A stretch of DNA of 64,000 nt, from NCBI RefSeq assembly GCF_019977195.1, contig NZ_AP024643.1, forward strand, positions 3,410,001 to 3,474,000, given 5' to 3'. The position numbers and the translations under genes were made by a program. How positions within the stretch are numbered: position 1 is the first letter of the stretch; each line of letters begins with the position of its first letter. The stretch is from Arthrobacter sp. StoSoilA2. Lineage in GTDB: Bacteria; Actinomycetota; Actinomycetes; Actinomycetales; Micrococcaceae. Below the pieces are notes generated by a model that was given only the letters and a program-made list of their open reading frames with translations, made no database searches and was not told the DNA's origin. Positions 34,011 to 41,936 of the stretch are shown here, in pieces.

Positions 34011-36070
34011 CGCTCCCACCCCGTCGCGGCAAACCACCTTTCATCGAACATTTCACCCATGCTGGTGACGTAGGTCTTGGACAAGTGGTTATCGTCCAGG
34101 TAGACGAACACATTTCCTACGACGCTGGGGCACTCGACACCATTGCAGAGGAGATCCGTCATATCCAGGAACGCGGCATTTCCAAACTTTCCCTGCACGG
34201 CCGCGAAAGGGCTCTCCGCTGCCAGGACGTCATGCTGGTCGGATTTGCAGTCAGGGCTGTCCACGCCCTTGGAAAGGGCACACTCGGTGACGTTGTGGTC
34301 ATAGCGGGGGTTGTCACGGATGGCCACCACCTGGATGCCGAGGTCGTTGAAGTTGGTGACCGACTGTTCAAAGCCGTACACCAACTCCTCATCCGGTGAT
34401 GACGGGGCAGCCTTGGTGCCCACCATGAACACGGAATCCGGGGTGTGCGCTGCCACATACTTGAAAGCCGCCGAGTTGAAATCATTGCAGTGCTGGTCAG
34501 CGTCGGGGTTCTCCGGCATGAACGGGCATCCGCCCAAAAGGAGGGCCGTGACCTTCCAGTGCTCAGCCTCAGCGAGGGGATCGAGCGCGGCCAGCCACTG
34601 CTGGGCATGGGAATCACCCAAGACAATGATGCTCTTGGTGGCGTCATCGCCCACGCCGTTTTGCTGGCAGTTCTCCTGCAGCGTCTTGTCTTCCGGCTGG
34701 GACGCTCCCTCGCACGTCCCACCCAGATGTGCCCAGTCCTCAGGTAGCTGCTCTGCGGTAGGAAGCGTTTTGGCGTCAGGGCTGACCTGGTCCACGTACC
34801 CGGGCAGGAGGGCATGTGCTCCCGGGTTGTCGTTGAATGCCTGCGTGTCAGCGGCCTTCTGGTCCAGGTACTGCTTGTACTGGAAACCGAGCAACGGCGT
34901 GCACGCCACGGCAAGGCACACCGCGATCGAGATGGCTGCCCGGCGACGCTTCACCTCCGGCCACTTCCACTCCCGGAATGGCTTCTCCACATACTTCGTG
35001 GTCAGGAACGCCAGGACCAGTGCCAGCGCCACAATCGCCGTGCCGGAAAGCCAACCCGCATGATCCTTGCCGCTCCAAGCCAACGCGATCACCAGGATGG
35101 GCCAGTGCCAGAGATAGAGGGCATAGGAATTGTCGCCCAGCCGAACAAGGAATCTGGAACTCAGGATCCGATCCACGCCGAAGCGGCTACCGGTCTGTCC
35201 CGCTGCAATCACTGCAACGGCAGCCAGGGTAGGCCAGAGTGCAACAAAGCCGGGGAACGCCGTCTGGACCTGCAGCAGGATGCCGCAACTGAGCATGGCG
35301 GCCACGCCGATCCACCCCATCGCCACGCGGACAGGTTTGGAAAAGTCCAAGGCAGGCAAAATCAAGGCAACAAGCGTTCCGAGGGCAAACTCCCACAGGC
35401 GGGCGAAGGTGTCGAAGTACGCCACCGCCTGGTTGTTGGCCGTAAAGATGATGGAGTACGTCAGGGAAACGACGAAGACGAGCGCAAAAACGTACGCGAG
35501 CGAAGCCCGGTACCGGAGATCGAACTTGCGGCAGATGACCGCCATCACGGCGAAGATCACCGGCCAGAGAATGAATACCTGGCCCTGGATGGAAAGCGAC
35601 CAGAAGTGCTGCACAGGACTGGCCAGGCTGTGGTCCGTTGCGTAGTAGTTGACCGCAAGAGTCTGCAGGAGCCAATTCTCGTAGTAGAAGAGTGAGGCCC
35701 AAGCCTGATTGACCACCTCTACCCAGCGGGTGGGAGGCAGGAAAGCAAAAGTAGCAGCCAGTGTTCCGAAGAGTACAACCACGACTGCCGGGAGGAGGCG
35801 CCTAAACAAATGCAGCCAGTGTCGCAGCAAGTCCATCGGGCGCCGCTGTTTGAAGCGGCTGGTGAACTGAAGAGTCATGAGGAATGCCGAGATCAGCAGG
35901 AAGACATCTACCCCGCCTGACACCCGCCCAATCCAGATGTGGTAGCTCACCACCATGAGGACAGCGAGGGAGCGGAGGCCCTGGATTTCGGGCCGGAAGG
36001 TGGACTTTACAACGGGACCGGTAGCCCGCCTGTTGGGACGGGCGGGCGTTCGGATCGTTGATGTAGTCAC
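34007..36070 (-). CDS. AT3-SGNH acyltransferase (OatA-like), copy 1
   Basis: A 687-residue paralogue of the following gene with the same architecture: AT3 domain with RSLAVLMVVSYHIW and GGVDVFLLISAFLMT, then the SGNH domain with VLGDSHAQQW and DDNHLSKTY. Similarity runs along the whole length but is moderate, so the duplication is old. The GTG at 36070 is preferred because GAGGAA lies 9 bases upstream; ATG codons at 36112 and 36109 lack a site. The coupled pair may modify two positions or two glycans, or act as a hetero-oligomer. No glycan synthesis genes are adjacent. Confidence 0.9.
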   Translation of the reverse strand: MTTSTIRTPARPNRRATGPVVKSTFRPEIQGLRSLAVLMVVSYHIWIGRVSGGVDVFLLISAFLMTLQFTSRFKQRRPMDLLRHWLHLFRRLLPAVVVVLFGTLAATFAFLPPTRWVEVVNQAWASLFYYENWLLQTLAVNYYATDHSLASPVQHFWSLSIQGQVFILWPVIFAVMAVICRKFDLRYRASLAYVFALVFVVSLTYSIIFTANNQAVAYFDTFARLWEFALGTLVALILPALDFSKPVRVAMGWIGVAAMLSCGILLQVQTAFPGFVALWPTLAAVAVIAAGQTGSRFGVDRILSSRFLVRLGDNSYALYLWHWPILVIALAWSGKDHAGWLSGTAIVALALVLAFLTTKYVEKPFREWKWPEVKRRRAAISIAVCLAVACTPLLGFQYKQYLDQKAADTQAFNDNPGAHALLPGYVDQVSPDAKTLPTAEQLPEDWAHLGGTCEGASQPEDKTLQENCQQNGVGDDATKSIIVLGDSHAQQWLAALDPLAEAEHWKVTALLLGGCPFMPENPDADQHCNDFNSAAFKYVAAHTPDSVFMVGTKAAPSSPDEELVYGFEQSVTNFNDLGIQVVAIRDNPRYDHNVTECALSKGVDSPDCKSDQHDVLAAESPFAAVQGKFGNAAFLDMTDLLCNGVECPSVVGNVFVYLDDNHLSKTYVTSMGEMFDERWFAATGWER

Positions 36071-36256
36071 GTTAGGCAGTTCCTCAAGGCTATTGCACAA
36101 AGCATCCATCATACGCTGTTCCGGGCTCCGGCCCCAGTCGGGCCGGTCTGCGGAACCGCCTTACGAGTGTCTATTAGCTCAGGTTGGACTATGCATTTGC
36201 AAAGATGAAACTGTGCGTTGCCTGTGCCACGGCACTGTGTCTGAAGGCCCGGAAAA

Positions 36257-37366
36257 CTAGATCAAGGCCGGCCGACGCCCCACCGTCAGCTGCCGGTCGA
36301 CTGTGATTCGTTGTGCCAGATAACGGGCATCCCGGCCAACTCCTGGAAGCGTTGCCGAGACTGCAGCGAACAGGAACTCCTGGCCGATGAAATAGAGTCC
36401 AGGGACAGATTCCACTACTCCCCTCTTGTGGGCCGGCGCCCCCTCTCCGTCCTGGTACGGGAGCTTCAGCCACGAGTAGTCCTCCCGGTATCCGGTACAC
36501 CAAATGACGTTCGCCACATCCAGCGTCCGGCCCTCTTCCAGTAACGGTTTGCCCTGCTTTACGCCGGCTATCCTTGGCAGCAGTTCCACCTTCGCCTCAC
36601 GCAGTTCCTTGGTACGTGTTCGGATCAAAGGTGCCGCCATCATCTTGAATGCCGGCGCCACTTTCCGGCCAACCGGTGTGTTGAGCGTCAGGACGTGAAG
36701 GCCTGCGAACCGGATAACAGGCAGAACAAACCGGGCTGCAGCGCGTCCATGGCGAACAGGGATTTCGCCACTGGCTTTGCCCGCCAACAACGTGGTGTGG
36801 GTCCTGCTGGCTTCGAGGGCAATCTCCGCGCCGGAATTGCCGAGCCCGACAACGAGCACTGGTCCAGGTTGGAGTTGCCCGGGATTCTTGTATTCCTGCG
36901 AGTGAAGCTGCACGATGGCCGGATCCAGCTCATTCGCGAATGCCGGCCGCTTGGGCAGGCGATACCCGCCGGTGGCAACCACTACGTTGTTGGCGGTCCA
37001 GGACCTGTCACCGGAGCTCACAAGGAAGCGATCACCCTCTTGTGTCACTCCATCAACATGGACCCCGGGCACCACCGGAAGACTGAACCGCTGTGCATAA
37101 CCTTCCAGGTAGTCCGCCAACTCATTCTTGCTGGGGAACGCCAGGCGGTCCCCTGGGAACGGCATGCCCGGCAAACCGTCGTACTTGGCCGGGGTGAAGA
37201 GTCGGAGCGAATCCCACCGCTGGCGCCACGAATCGCCGGTCCTGGCGTTCTCGTCGAGGATGACGAAGTCGTGGTGCCCTTTGGCCAGCCAATAGCCGAG
37301 CGCCAAGCCGGCCTGGCCACCGCCTACGATCACGGTATCGAACTGTGGGTGACTAGCTTTTTTCAT
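36257..37366 (-). CDS. flavin-containing monooxygenase-like NAD(P)/FAD oxidoreductase
   Basis: A 369-residue flavoprotein. The FAD motif is DTVIVGGGQAGLALGYWLA (N-terminus), and a second dinucleotide motif VLVVGLGNSGAEIALEA lies near residue 175. VANVIWCTGY (about residue 295) is the ATG-like C-terminal FAD contact. This layout matches flavin monooxygenases such as YUCCA/CzcO-like proteins, which hydroxylate small molecules or act on sulfur compounds. The ATG at 37366 follows GAAAGGA. A palindromic repeat element (37391-37453) lies directly upstream of the ribosome site, which could reduce or end readthrough from the PQ-loop gene. The substrate is unknown. Confidence 0.85.
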   Translation of the reverse strand: MKKASHPQFDTVIVGGGQAGLALGYWLAKGHHDFVILDENARTGDSWRQRWDSLRLFTPAKYDGLPGMPFPGDRLAFPSKNELADYLEGYAQRFSLPVVPGVHVDGVTQEGDRFLVSSGDRSWTANNVVVATGGYRLPKRPAFANELDPAIVQLHSQEYKNPGQLQPGPVLVVGLGNSGAEIALEASRTHTTLLAGKASGEIPVRHGRAAARFVLPVIRFAGLHVLTLNTPVGRKVAPAFKMMAAPLIRTRTKELREAKVELLPRIAGVKQGKPLLEEGRTLDVANVIWCTGYREDYSWLKLPYQDGEGAPAHKRGVVESVPGLYFIGQEFLFAAVSATLPGVGRDARYLAQRITVDRQLTVGRRPALI

Positions 37367-37390
37367 GGCTTTTCCTTTCTCATTACTGGT

Positions 37391-37453
37391 CAACGCGGGG
37401 TCACTTATGGCCTATGGCAGCGGCCGACATGGGCCTTAAGTGACCCCGCGTTG
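37391..37453. repeat. 63-base palindromic element, copy A
   Basis: CAACGCGGGGTCACTTA and the following GGCC pair with the complementary sequence at 37432-37453 (22 positions, one mismatch) around a central spacer of about 18 bases. An element of identical length and nearly identical arms lies at 57661-57723. Here it covers the end of the PQ-loop gene and reaches within 25 bases of the monooxygenase start. Confidence 0.9.
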
Positions 37454-37742
37454 CTGGGGTTTCAGTTGCTGGGGTTCCAGTGGGAGCCTTCCGGTATCGC
37501 AGGCACCACACCAACATCAGTGCCGACGTCACCACATAGAAGGTGTGGAGCAGCCACACCGGCCCCGCCGGAAGGTCGAAGACGTAGAACGAGTGCACGG
37601 CATTGGCGATGTTGGTCAAGGTGATATTGCTCAAACTGTAGGAGGCCAGGTCCTTGGTCCGGACTGCCTTGAACAACATGGGCAGCATGCTGGATGCAAA
37701 AAGCACGGTGGATACGGTGCCGGCGAGCAGTGGAATGTTCAT
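37401..37742 (-). CDS. small PQ-loop/SemiSWEET-like membrane protein
   Basis: A 113-residue protein with three hydrophobic segments (about residues 5-22, 35-55 and 62-83), resembling a single PQ-loop/SemiSWEET triple-helix bundle. LPMLFKAVRTKDLASYSL sits at the PQ-loop position, with Met where Gln is usual, so transport activity is uncertain. The last 15 residues (about RGHLRPMSAAAIGHK) and the stop codon are encoded by palindromic element copy A, which seems to have inserted into the 3' end. The ATG at 37742 has TACCTT 6 bases upstream, a leaderless arrangement. No function is assigned. Confidence 0.65.
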   Translation of the reverse strand: MNIPLLAGTVSTVLFASSMLPMLFKAVRTKDLASYSLSNITLTNIANAVHSFYVFDLPAGPVWLLHTFYVVTSALMLVWCLRYRKAPTGTPATETPATRGHLRPMSAAAIGHK

Positions 37743-37835
37743 AAGCCCAAGGTATGAGTCCGGCGCCCCTTGCCGCGTCGGCCAAATGACGCATCCTGCA
37801 GGAATGGGCATGGGTATTTATGCGCATGCCGGGAA

Positions 37836-37914
37836 GTGAGAGAGCGTTCGGGAAAACCCTGCGGTATGTGAGAGAAGATCGGGAGAAAAGCGGTGGGAAG
37901 TGATAGAGCATCAG
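37836..37914. repeat. imperfect 32-base tandem repeat, about 2.5 units
   Basis: Units begin at 37836, 37868 and 37900 with GTGAGAGA, GTGAGAGA and GTGATAGA, followed by a TCGGG-like segment in the first two. The exact 32-base spacing (three turns of DNA) puts the conserved blocks on one face of the helix. The array fills the gap between the LuxR gene's stop and the PQ-loop gene's promoter. It may be an operator array; no known regulator motif matches. Confidence 0.6.
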
Positions 37915-39575
37915 TTGGTTAAGTGGTGCTCAAACGCGTATTTGGTGGCAGCAACCCTGGATGGCAAGGAGAGCTTGCTGAGGATATTGCTGACGTGGCG
38001 GGCAACGGTCTTTTCACTGAGATACAGTTCCCGGGCAATGGACTTGTTGGCTTTTCCGTCGGCGACAAGCCTCAGGACTTCAAGTTCACGGGCAGTCAGT
38101 TCACGGGCAGTGGGCACGGAACCATCGCCGCCACTCACCGTTCCGGCTCCCGCCTTGAGACCCAGCACCCCGGCCAGGGCAGGCGCTGCGTCGAGTTCTG
38201 CGAACTCGGCTGCGGCCGCTTCGAATTCCATGGCGGCAGAGTCGGGGTCGCCCAGCCGGGCACACGCACGACCGGCCAACAACCGGCACCGGGCAGCCTC
38301 ATACGGAGCCTCGAGGCTGTACCAAAGCCGCCAAGCCTTCCGGGCGGTCATCAGTGCGGCTTCGGCACTCCCCTCGGCCAAGAGAACGCTCGCTTCCGCC
38401 TGGGCTGATAGCGCTCGTTCCAAGGGGCGGCTGGCTTCGTGGAGCGGTGCTGCGAGTTCATTCGCGGCCTCTCGGGCTGCGACGACGTCCCCCGCCGCAA
38501 GCTCCACCTGGACCACCGCCGGAAGCAGCCTGCAGCGGTTGGCCGGATCCGCTCCGGACATCGCACGGTGCAACATGGCCTGCGCCTGGGACGTTTTGTT
38601 CTGGGCCATACGTAGAAGCGCAAGGCCGGGCAATGGCTCAAAGCCCGTCTCCCCGGCCTTGGCGTAGGCTGCGTCGGCCTCGTCAAACCTGCCCCTGAGG
38701 CGGAGGACTTCCCCCTGTTGGTACCAAGCTCCCCAGGCCGCTTCCGGATCGCCCCGACGCGAACGGTCCTGGGCGATGCGGGCCGCAGCCAAGGCCTCGT
38801 CCCAGGCGCCATGCAGGATGAACAGCTCTGCGCGGTGCGATTGGCATTGCCCACTGAACATCACCATGTCCGGCCGGTCTCCGCACCACCGCTCCAAGGC
38901 TGCTGTCCATTCCTGGGCGCGGTGGACATCTAAAGCGAGCCTGCAACTTCCAATCACCGCACAGTAGATGATCCCGGAAGGTATGGGCGAGACCTCACCG
39001 GCGGTGACGGACAACATCACTTCATCGAGGAGCTGCAATCCCTCGTCCGGGGAGCCGAGGGTAATCCTGGCCGTGCCCAGGCCCAGCTGGCCCAACGCCA
39101 TGAGATCCCTGTCGTGGAAACGCCGGCCCACTTCAAAGGCCCGGCCAAACAGCTCGTGGCTGGCCTCGGGGTTTCCTCCGTAAAGGGAACCCAGGGCGGA
39201 TGGGATGAGGAGATAGCCCTCCGCTTCGGTGGGCTCTTCCATTTCGGCAATCAGATGCTGGGCGCGGGACATCCAACCGGAACTTCGCGCGGGCTCCCCG
39301 ATGTCCATGAGGAACAGCACCAGCCACGCCGCGCAGCGCGCCGCACCGGCCATGTCGCCCAACGTCAGGAATTCCTCGTGGGCCCGCGTCAGGTACTTCA
39401 CTCCGTCATCGTCATGGCCCAGCAGCATTGCCACGGATGCCACCAGTTCCATGTCCCGGGCAGGCAAGCCACCTTCGGAATCGGCCCGGGCAAGGCAGTC
39501 CAGCGCATCGCTCCAACGACGCTCGGAGAATGCCGAGCGTCCCATATCCAAGGCTGTGACCGACATAGTGAACAC
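37911..39575 (-). CDS. LuxR-type transcriptional regulator with TPR-like N-terminus
   Basis: A 554-residue protein. Residues 1-470 are all-helical and Ala/Leu rich, resembling tetratricopeptide repeats (GAWDEALAAARIAQDRS, GRFDEADAAYAKAGE). The last 65 residues are a LuxR/NarL helix-turn-helix: LTARELEVLRLVADGKANKS, then IARELYLSEKTVARHVSNIL. No ATPase P-loop is present, so it is not a full LAL/MalT regulator. The start may be the GTG at 39575 or the ATG at 39566. It precedes the PQ-loop and monooxygenase genes on the same strand and could control them, perhaps through the 32-base repeats after its stop. Confidence 0.82.
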   Translation of the reverse strand: MFTMSVTALDMGRSAFSERRWSDALDCLARADSEGGLPARDMELVASVAMLLGHDDDGVKYLTRAHEEFLTLGDMAGAARCAAWLVLFLMDIGEPARSSGWMSRAQHLIAEMEEPTEAEGYLLIPSALGSLYGGNPEASHELFGRAFEVGRRFHDRDLMALGQLGLGTARITLGSPDEGLQLLDEVMLSVTAGEVSPIPSGIIYCAVIGSCRLALDVHRAQEWTAALERWCGDRPDMVMFSGQCQSHRAELFILHGAWDEALAAARIAQDRSRRGDPEAAWGAWYQQGEVLRLRGRFDEADAAYAKAGETGFEPLPGLALLRMAQNKTSQAQAMLHRAMSGADPANRCRLLPAVVQVELAAGDVVAAREAANELAAPLHEASRPLERALSAQAEASVLLAEGSAEAALMTARKAWRLWYSLEAPYEAARCRLLAGRACARLGDPDSAAMEFEAAAAEFAELDAAPALAGVLGLKAGAGTVSGGDGSVPTARELTARELEVLRLVADGKANKSIARELYLSEKTVARHVSNILSKLSLPSRVAATKYAFEHHLTN

Positions 39576-39700
39576 TCATTCCGCGACCGGGAGCAACCCG
39601 GTTGGCGCACCCAAGCCGCCGTATTAGCGTCAGGGTACCGCCGCCGTCGTAAGTCCCACAATAGGTCCCCGCGGCTCCGGGGAACCTGCGGGTTGCTGAC

Positions 39701-39740
39701 AAAAAAGCCCTGGCCACACGAAGGTGACCAGGGCTTTTTT
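39701..39740 (-). terminator. Rho-independent terminator after groEL
   Basis: AAAAAAGCCCTGG pairs with its complement at 39728-39740. CAC/GTG continues the stem inside across one mismatch. A T run follows the stem on both strands. It lies 11 bases after the groEL stop codon. Confidence 0.92.
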
Positions 39741-39750
39741 GAACAGGCTG

Positions 39751-41364
39751 TTAGTGCTGGTGGCCTGCGTGTGCGTCTTCTTCCTCGGCCGGCTTTTCGG
39801 CAACCAGGGTCTCAGTGGTGAGAACCAGGGCAGCGATGGAAGCGGCGTTGCGGAGTGCGGAGCGGGTGACCTTGACGGGGTCGATCACGCCGGCGGCGAT
39901 CAGGTCCTCGTACTCGCCGGACTTGGCGTTGAAGCCGTGGTTGGCTTCCAGTTCGGAGACCTTGGAAACGACGACGAAGCCGTCGAAGCCGGCGTTCTGG
40001 GCGATCCAGCGCAGCGGCTGGATCAAGGCGCGGCGGACGATGCCAACAGCTGCTGCCGCGTCACCTTCCAGGGCCTTGACGGCCGGGGACTCGTCCAGTG
40101 CCTTCAGGGCGTGGATGAGCGCGGAACCGCCACCGGAAACGATGCCTTCTTCAAGGGCTGCACGCGTGGAGGAAACGGCGTCCTCGATGCGGTGCTTCTT
40201 TTCCTTCAGCTCAACCTCAGTGGCTGCGCCAACCTTGATGACACCGATGCCGCCAGCCAGCTTGGCAAGGCGCTCCTGCAGCTTCTCGCGGTCCCAGTCG
40301 GAGTCCGTGCGGGTGAGCTCGGCACGCAGCTGGGCCACGCGGTCGGCAACGTCCTGCTCGGTTCCGGCGCCATCGACGATGGTGGTGTTGTCCTTGGTGA
40401 CCGTGATGCGGCGAGCCGTACCCAGTACCTCAAGGCCAACAGTGTCCAGCGAAAGTCCAAGGTCCGGGGAAACAACCTGTGCGCCAGTGAGCGTAGCGAT
40501 GTCCTGCAGCATGGCCTTGCGGCGGTCGCCGAAGCCGGGAGCCTTGACGGCGACGACGTTCAGGGTGCCGCGGATGCGGTTGACGATCAGCGTGGACAGG
40601 GCTTCGCCTTCGATGTCCTCTGCGATGATGAACAGCGGCTTGGAGGCCTGCAGCGCCTTCTCCAGCAACGGCAGGAATTCCTGCAGCGAGGAGATCTTGC
40701 CCTGGTTGATCAGGATCAAGGCGTCTTCGAGGACGGCTTCCTGGCGTTCTGCGTCAGTGACGAAGTACGGGGAGAGGTAGCCCTTGTCGAACTGCATGCC
40801 TTCGGTGAGGACGAGTTCGGTCTGGGTGGTGGAGGACTCTTCGATGGTGATGACGCCATCCTTGCCCACCTTGCCGAAAGCCTCGGCCAACAGTTCGCCA
40901 ATTTCGTCGCTCTGGGCGGAGATAGCGGCAACGTTGGCAACCTGGGTGCCTTGCACTTCGCTGGCGTTCTCCAGGAGGCGGGCTGCGATGGCTTCGATGG
41001 AAACCTCGATGCCACGCTTGATCTCGCCAGGAGCGGCACCAGCAGCAACGTTGCGCAGGCCTTCCTTGACCAGTGCCTGCGCCAGCACCGTAGCGGTGGT
41101 GGTGCCGTCGCCAGCGACGTCGTTGGTCTTGGTGGCTACTTCCTTGGCCAGCTGCGCACCAAGGTTCTCGTAGGGGTCATCAAGCTCAACTTCGCGGGCG
41201 ATCGTCACGCCATCGTTGGTGATCGTGGGAGCGCCCCACTTCTTGTCCAGCACGACGTTGCGGCCGCGCGGGCCAAGCGTCACCTTGACAGTGTTGGCGA
41301 GCTTGTCGATACCGGCCTCAAGAGACCGGCGGGCAGCATCGTTAAAAGCAAGCTGCTTTGCCAT
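39751..41364 (-). CDS. groEL: chaperonin GroEL with His-rich C-terminus
   Basis: A 537-residue 60 kDa chaperonin subunit. The ATP-binding segment VAGDGTTTATVLAQAL (about residues 84-99), LGPRGRNVVLDKKWGAP and the apical domain are standard. The C-terminus reads EEEDAHAGHQH rather than the GGM repeats of housekeeping GroEL. His-rich tails are typical of the GroEL1 type in actinobacteria, which is usually encoded next to groES, as here. A second groEL with a GGM tail is therefore expected elsewhere. AAAGGA precedes the ATG. It is cotranscribed with groES from a CIRCE-controlled promoter. Confidence 0.97.
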   Translation of the reverse strand: MAKQLAFNDAARRSLEAGIDKLANTVKVTLGPRGRNVVLDKKWGAPTITNDGVTIAREVELDDPYENLGAQLAKEVATKTNDVAGDGTTTATVLAQALVKEGLRNVAAGAAPGEIKRGIEVSIEAIAARLLENASEVQGTQVANVAAISAQSDEIGELLAEAFGKVGKDGVITIEESSTTQTELVLTEGMQFDKGYLSPYFVTDAERQEAVLEDALILINQGKISSLQEFLPLLEKALQASKPLFIIAEDIEGEALSTLIVNRIRGTLNVVAVKAPGFGDRRKAMLQDIATLTGAQVVSPDLGLSLDTVGLEVLGTARRITVTKDNTTIVDGAGTEQDVADRVAQLRAELTRTDSDWDREKLQERLAKLAGGIGVIKVGAATEVELKEKKHRIEDAVSSTRAALEEGIVSGGGSALIHALKALDESPAVKALEGDAAAAVGIVRRALIQPLRWIAQNAGFDGFVVVSKVSELEANHGFNAKSGEYEDLIAAGVIDPVKVTRSALRNAASIAALVLTTETLVAEKPAEEEDAHAGHQH

Positions 41365-41389
41365 GGTTGTGTCCTTTCAAGACAGAAAA

Positions 41390-41437
41390 CCCGCACCGCA
41401 GAAGGTCGGAATGATTCCAACGCGGCTGCGGTGCGGG
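41390..41437 (-). other. stable hairpin in the groES-groEL intercistronic region
   Basis: CCCGCACCGCAG (41390-41401) pairs exactly with CTGCGGTGCGGG (41426-41437), and GGAAT/ATTCC can form inside the loop. It fills most of the 84 bases between groES and groEL and lacks a T run. It may be an mRNA processing or stability element that sets the groES to groEL ratio. Confidence 0.75.
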
Positions 41438-41448
41438 GCTCCAGGAAG

Positions 41449-41745
41449 TTACTTTACGACGATCGCAAGGACGTCGCGGGCGGACAGAACGAGGTACTCG
41501 TTGCCGCCGGTCTTGACTTCGGTTCCACCGTACTTGGAGTAGATAACGACGTCGCCAACAGCTACGTCAACCGGCACGCGGTTGCCGTTGTCATCGAAGC
41601 GGCCGGGGCCGATTGCAACAACTTCGCCTTCCTGCGGCTTCTCCTGTGCGGAGTCCGGAATTACCAGGCCGGAAGCCGTGGTCTGCTCTGCTTCGAGCGG
41701 GCGAACAACAATACGATCCTCAAGAGGCTTAATCGAGACCGACAC
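41449..41745 (-). CDS. groES: co-chaperonin GroES
   Basis: A 98-residue GroES, the lid of the GroEL chamber. It starts SVSIKPLEDRIVVRPLEAE. The mobile loop is TTASGLVIPDSAQEKPQ (about residues 19-35), and YSKYGGTEVK and LVLSARDVLAIV close the barrel. The GTG at 41745 follows AAGGAGAG at good spacing; longer readings to 41775 would include that ribosome site and are rejected. It is the first gene of the operon controlled by two CIRCE elements. Confidence 0.97.
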   Translation of the reverse strand: MSVSIKPLEDRIVVRPLEAEQTTASGLVIPDSAQEKPQEGEVVAIGPGRFDDNGNRVPVDVAVGDVVIYSKYGGTEVKTGGNEYLVLSARDVLAIVVK

Positions 41746-41840
41746 TCGGACTCTCCTTTTCATGAGCTGATTCATGGACTAAGAACTAGGGTGCCGTGGC
41801 GTGCAACCGTCGTCGCGGTGCCGGTGGACGCCTGGCGTGA

Positions 41841-41867
41841 TTAGCACCCTCCGGGGGAGAGTGCTAA
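41841..41867. promoter_or_regulatory. CIRCE operator 1 (HrcA site) upstream of groES
   Basis: TTAGCACCC-N9-GAGTGCTAA matches the CIRCE consensus (TTAGCACTC-N9-GAGTGCTAA) with one mismatch. It begins just after the -10 box on the groES strand, so HrcA bound here would cover the transcription start. Confidence 0.93.
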
Positions 41868-41871
41868 CAAG

Positions 41872-41900
41872 ACTCTATGTAAGCGTTAGCACTCGGTCAA
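41872..41900 (-). promoter_or_regulatory. groESL promoter
   Basis: On the minus strand TTGACC (41900-41895) and TAGAGT (41877-41872) are separated by exactly 17 bases. The -35 box lies within the spacer of CIRCE 2, and CIRCE 1 follows the -10 box, so both operators can block this promoter. Confidence 0.85.
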
Positions 41901-41912
41901 GGTGAGTGCCAG
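41886..41912. promoter_or_regulatory. CIRCE operator 2, degenerate
   Basis: TTAGCACTC-N9-GAGTGCCAG: the left half is perfect, and the right half has two mismatches to the consensus. The spacing is correct. It overlaps the -35 box of the groESL promoter. Confidence 0.82.
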
Positions 41913-41936
41913 AATTTCGTCGTTGGTGAACTCCCG

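Noticed and set aside
37836..37914. CRISPR array
   Set aside because: There are only two to three imperfect units with no unique spacers of constant length and no cas genes.
39724..41844. Open frame of 706 codons on the plus strand opposite groEL and groES
   Set aside because: Antisense shadow of two universally conserved genes, with repetitive low-complexity translation.
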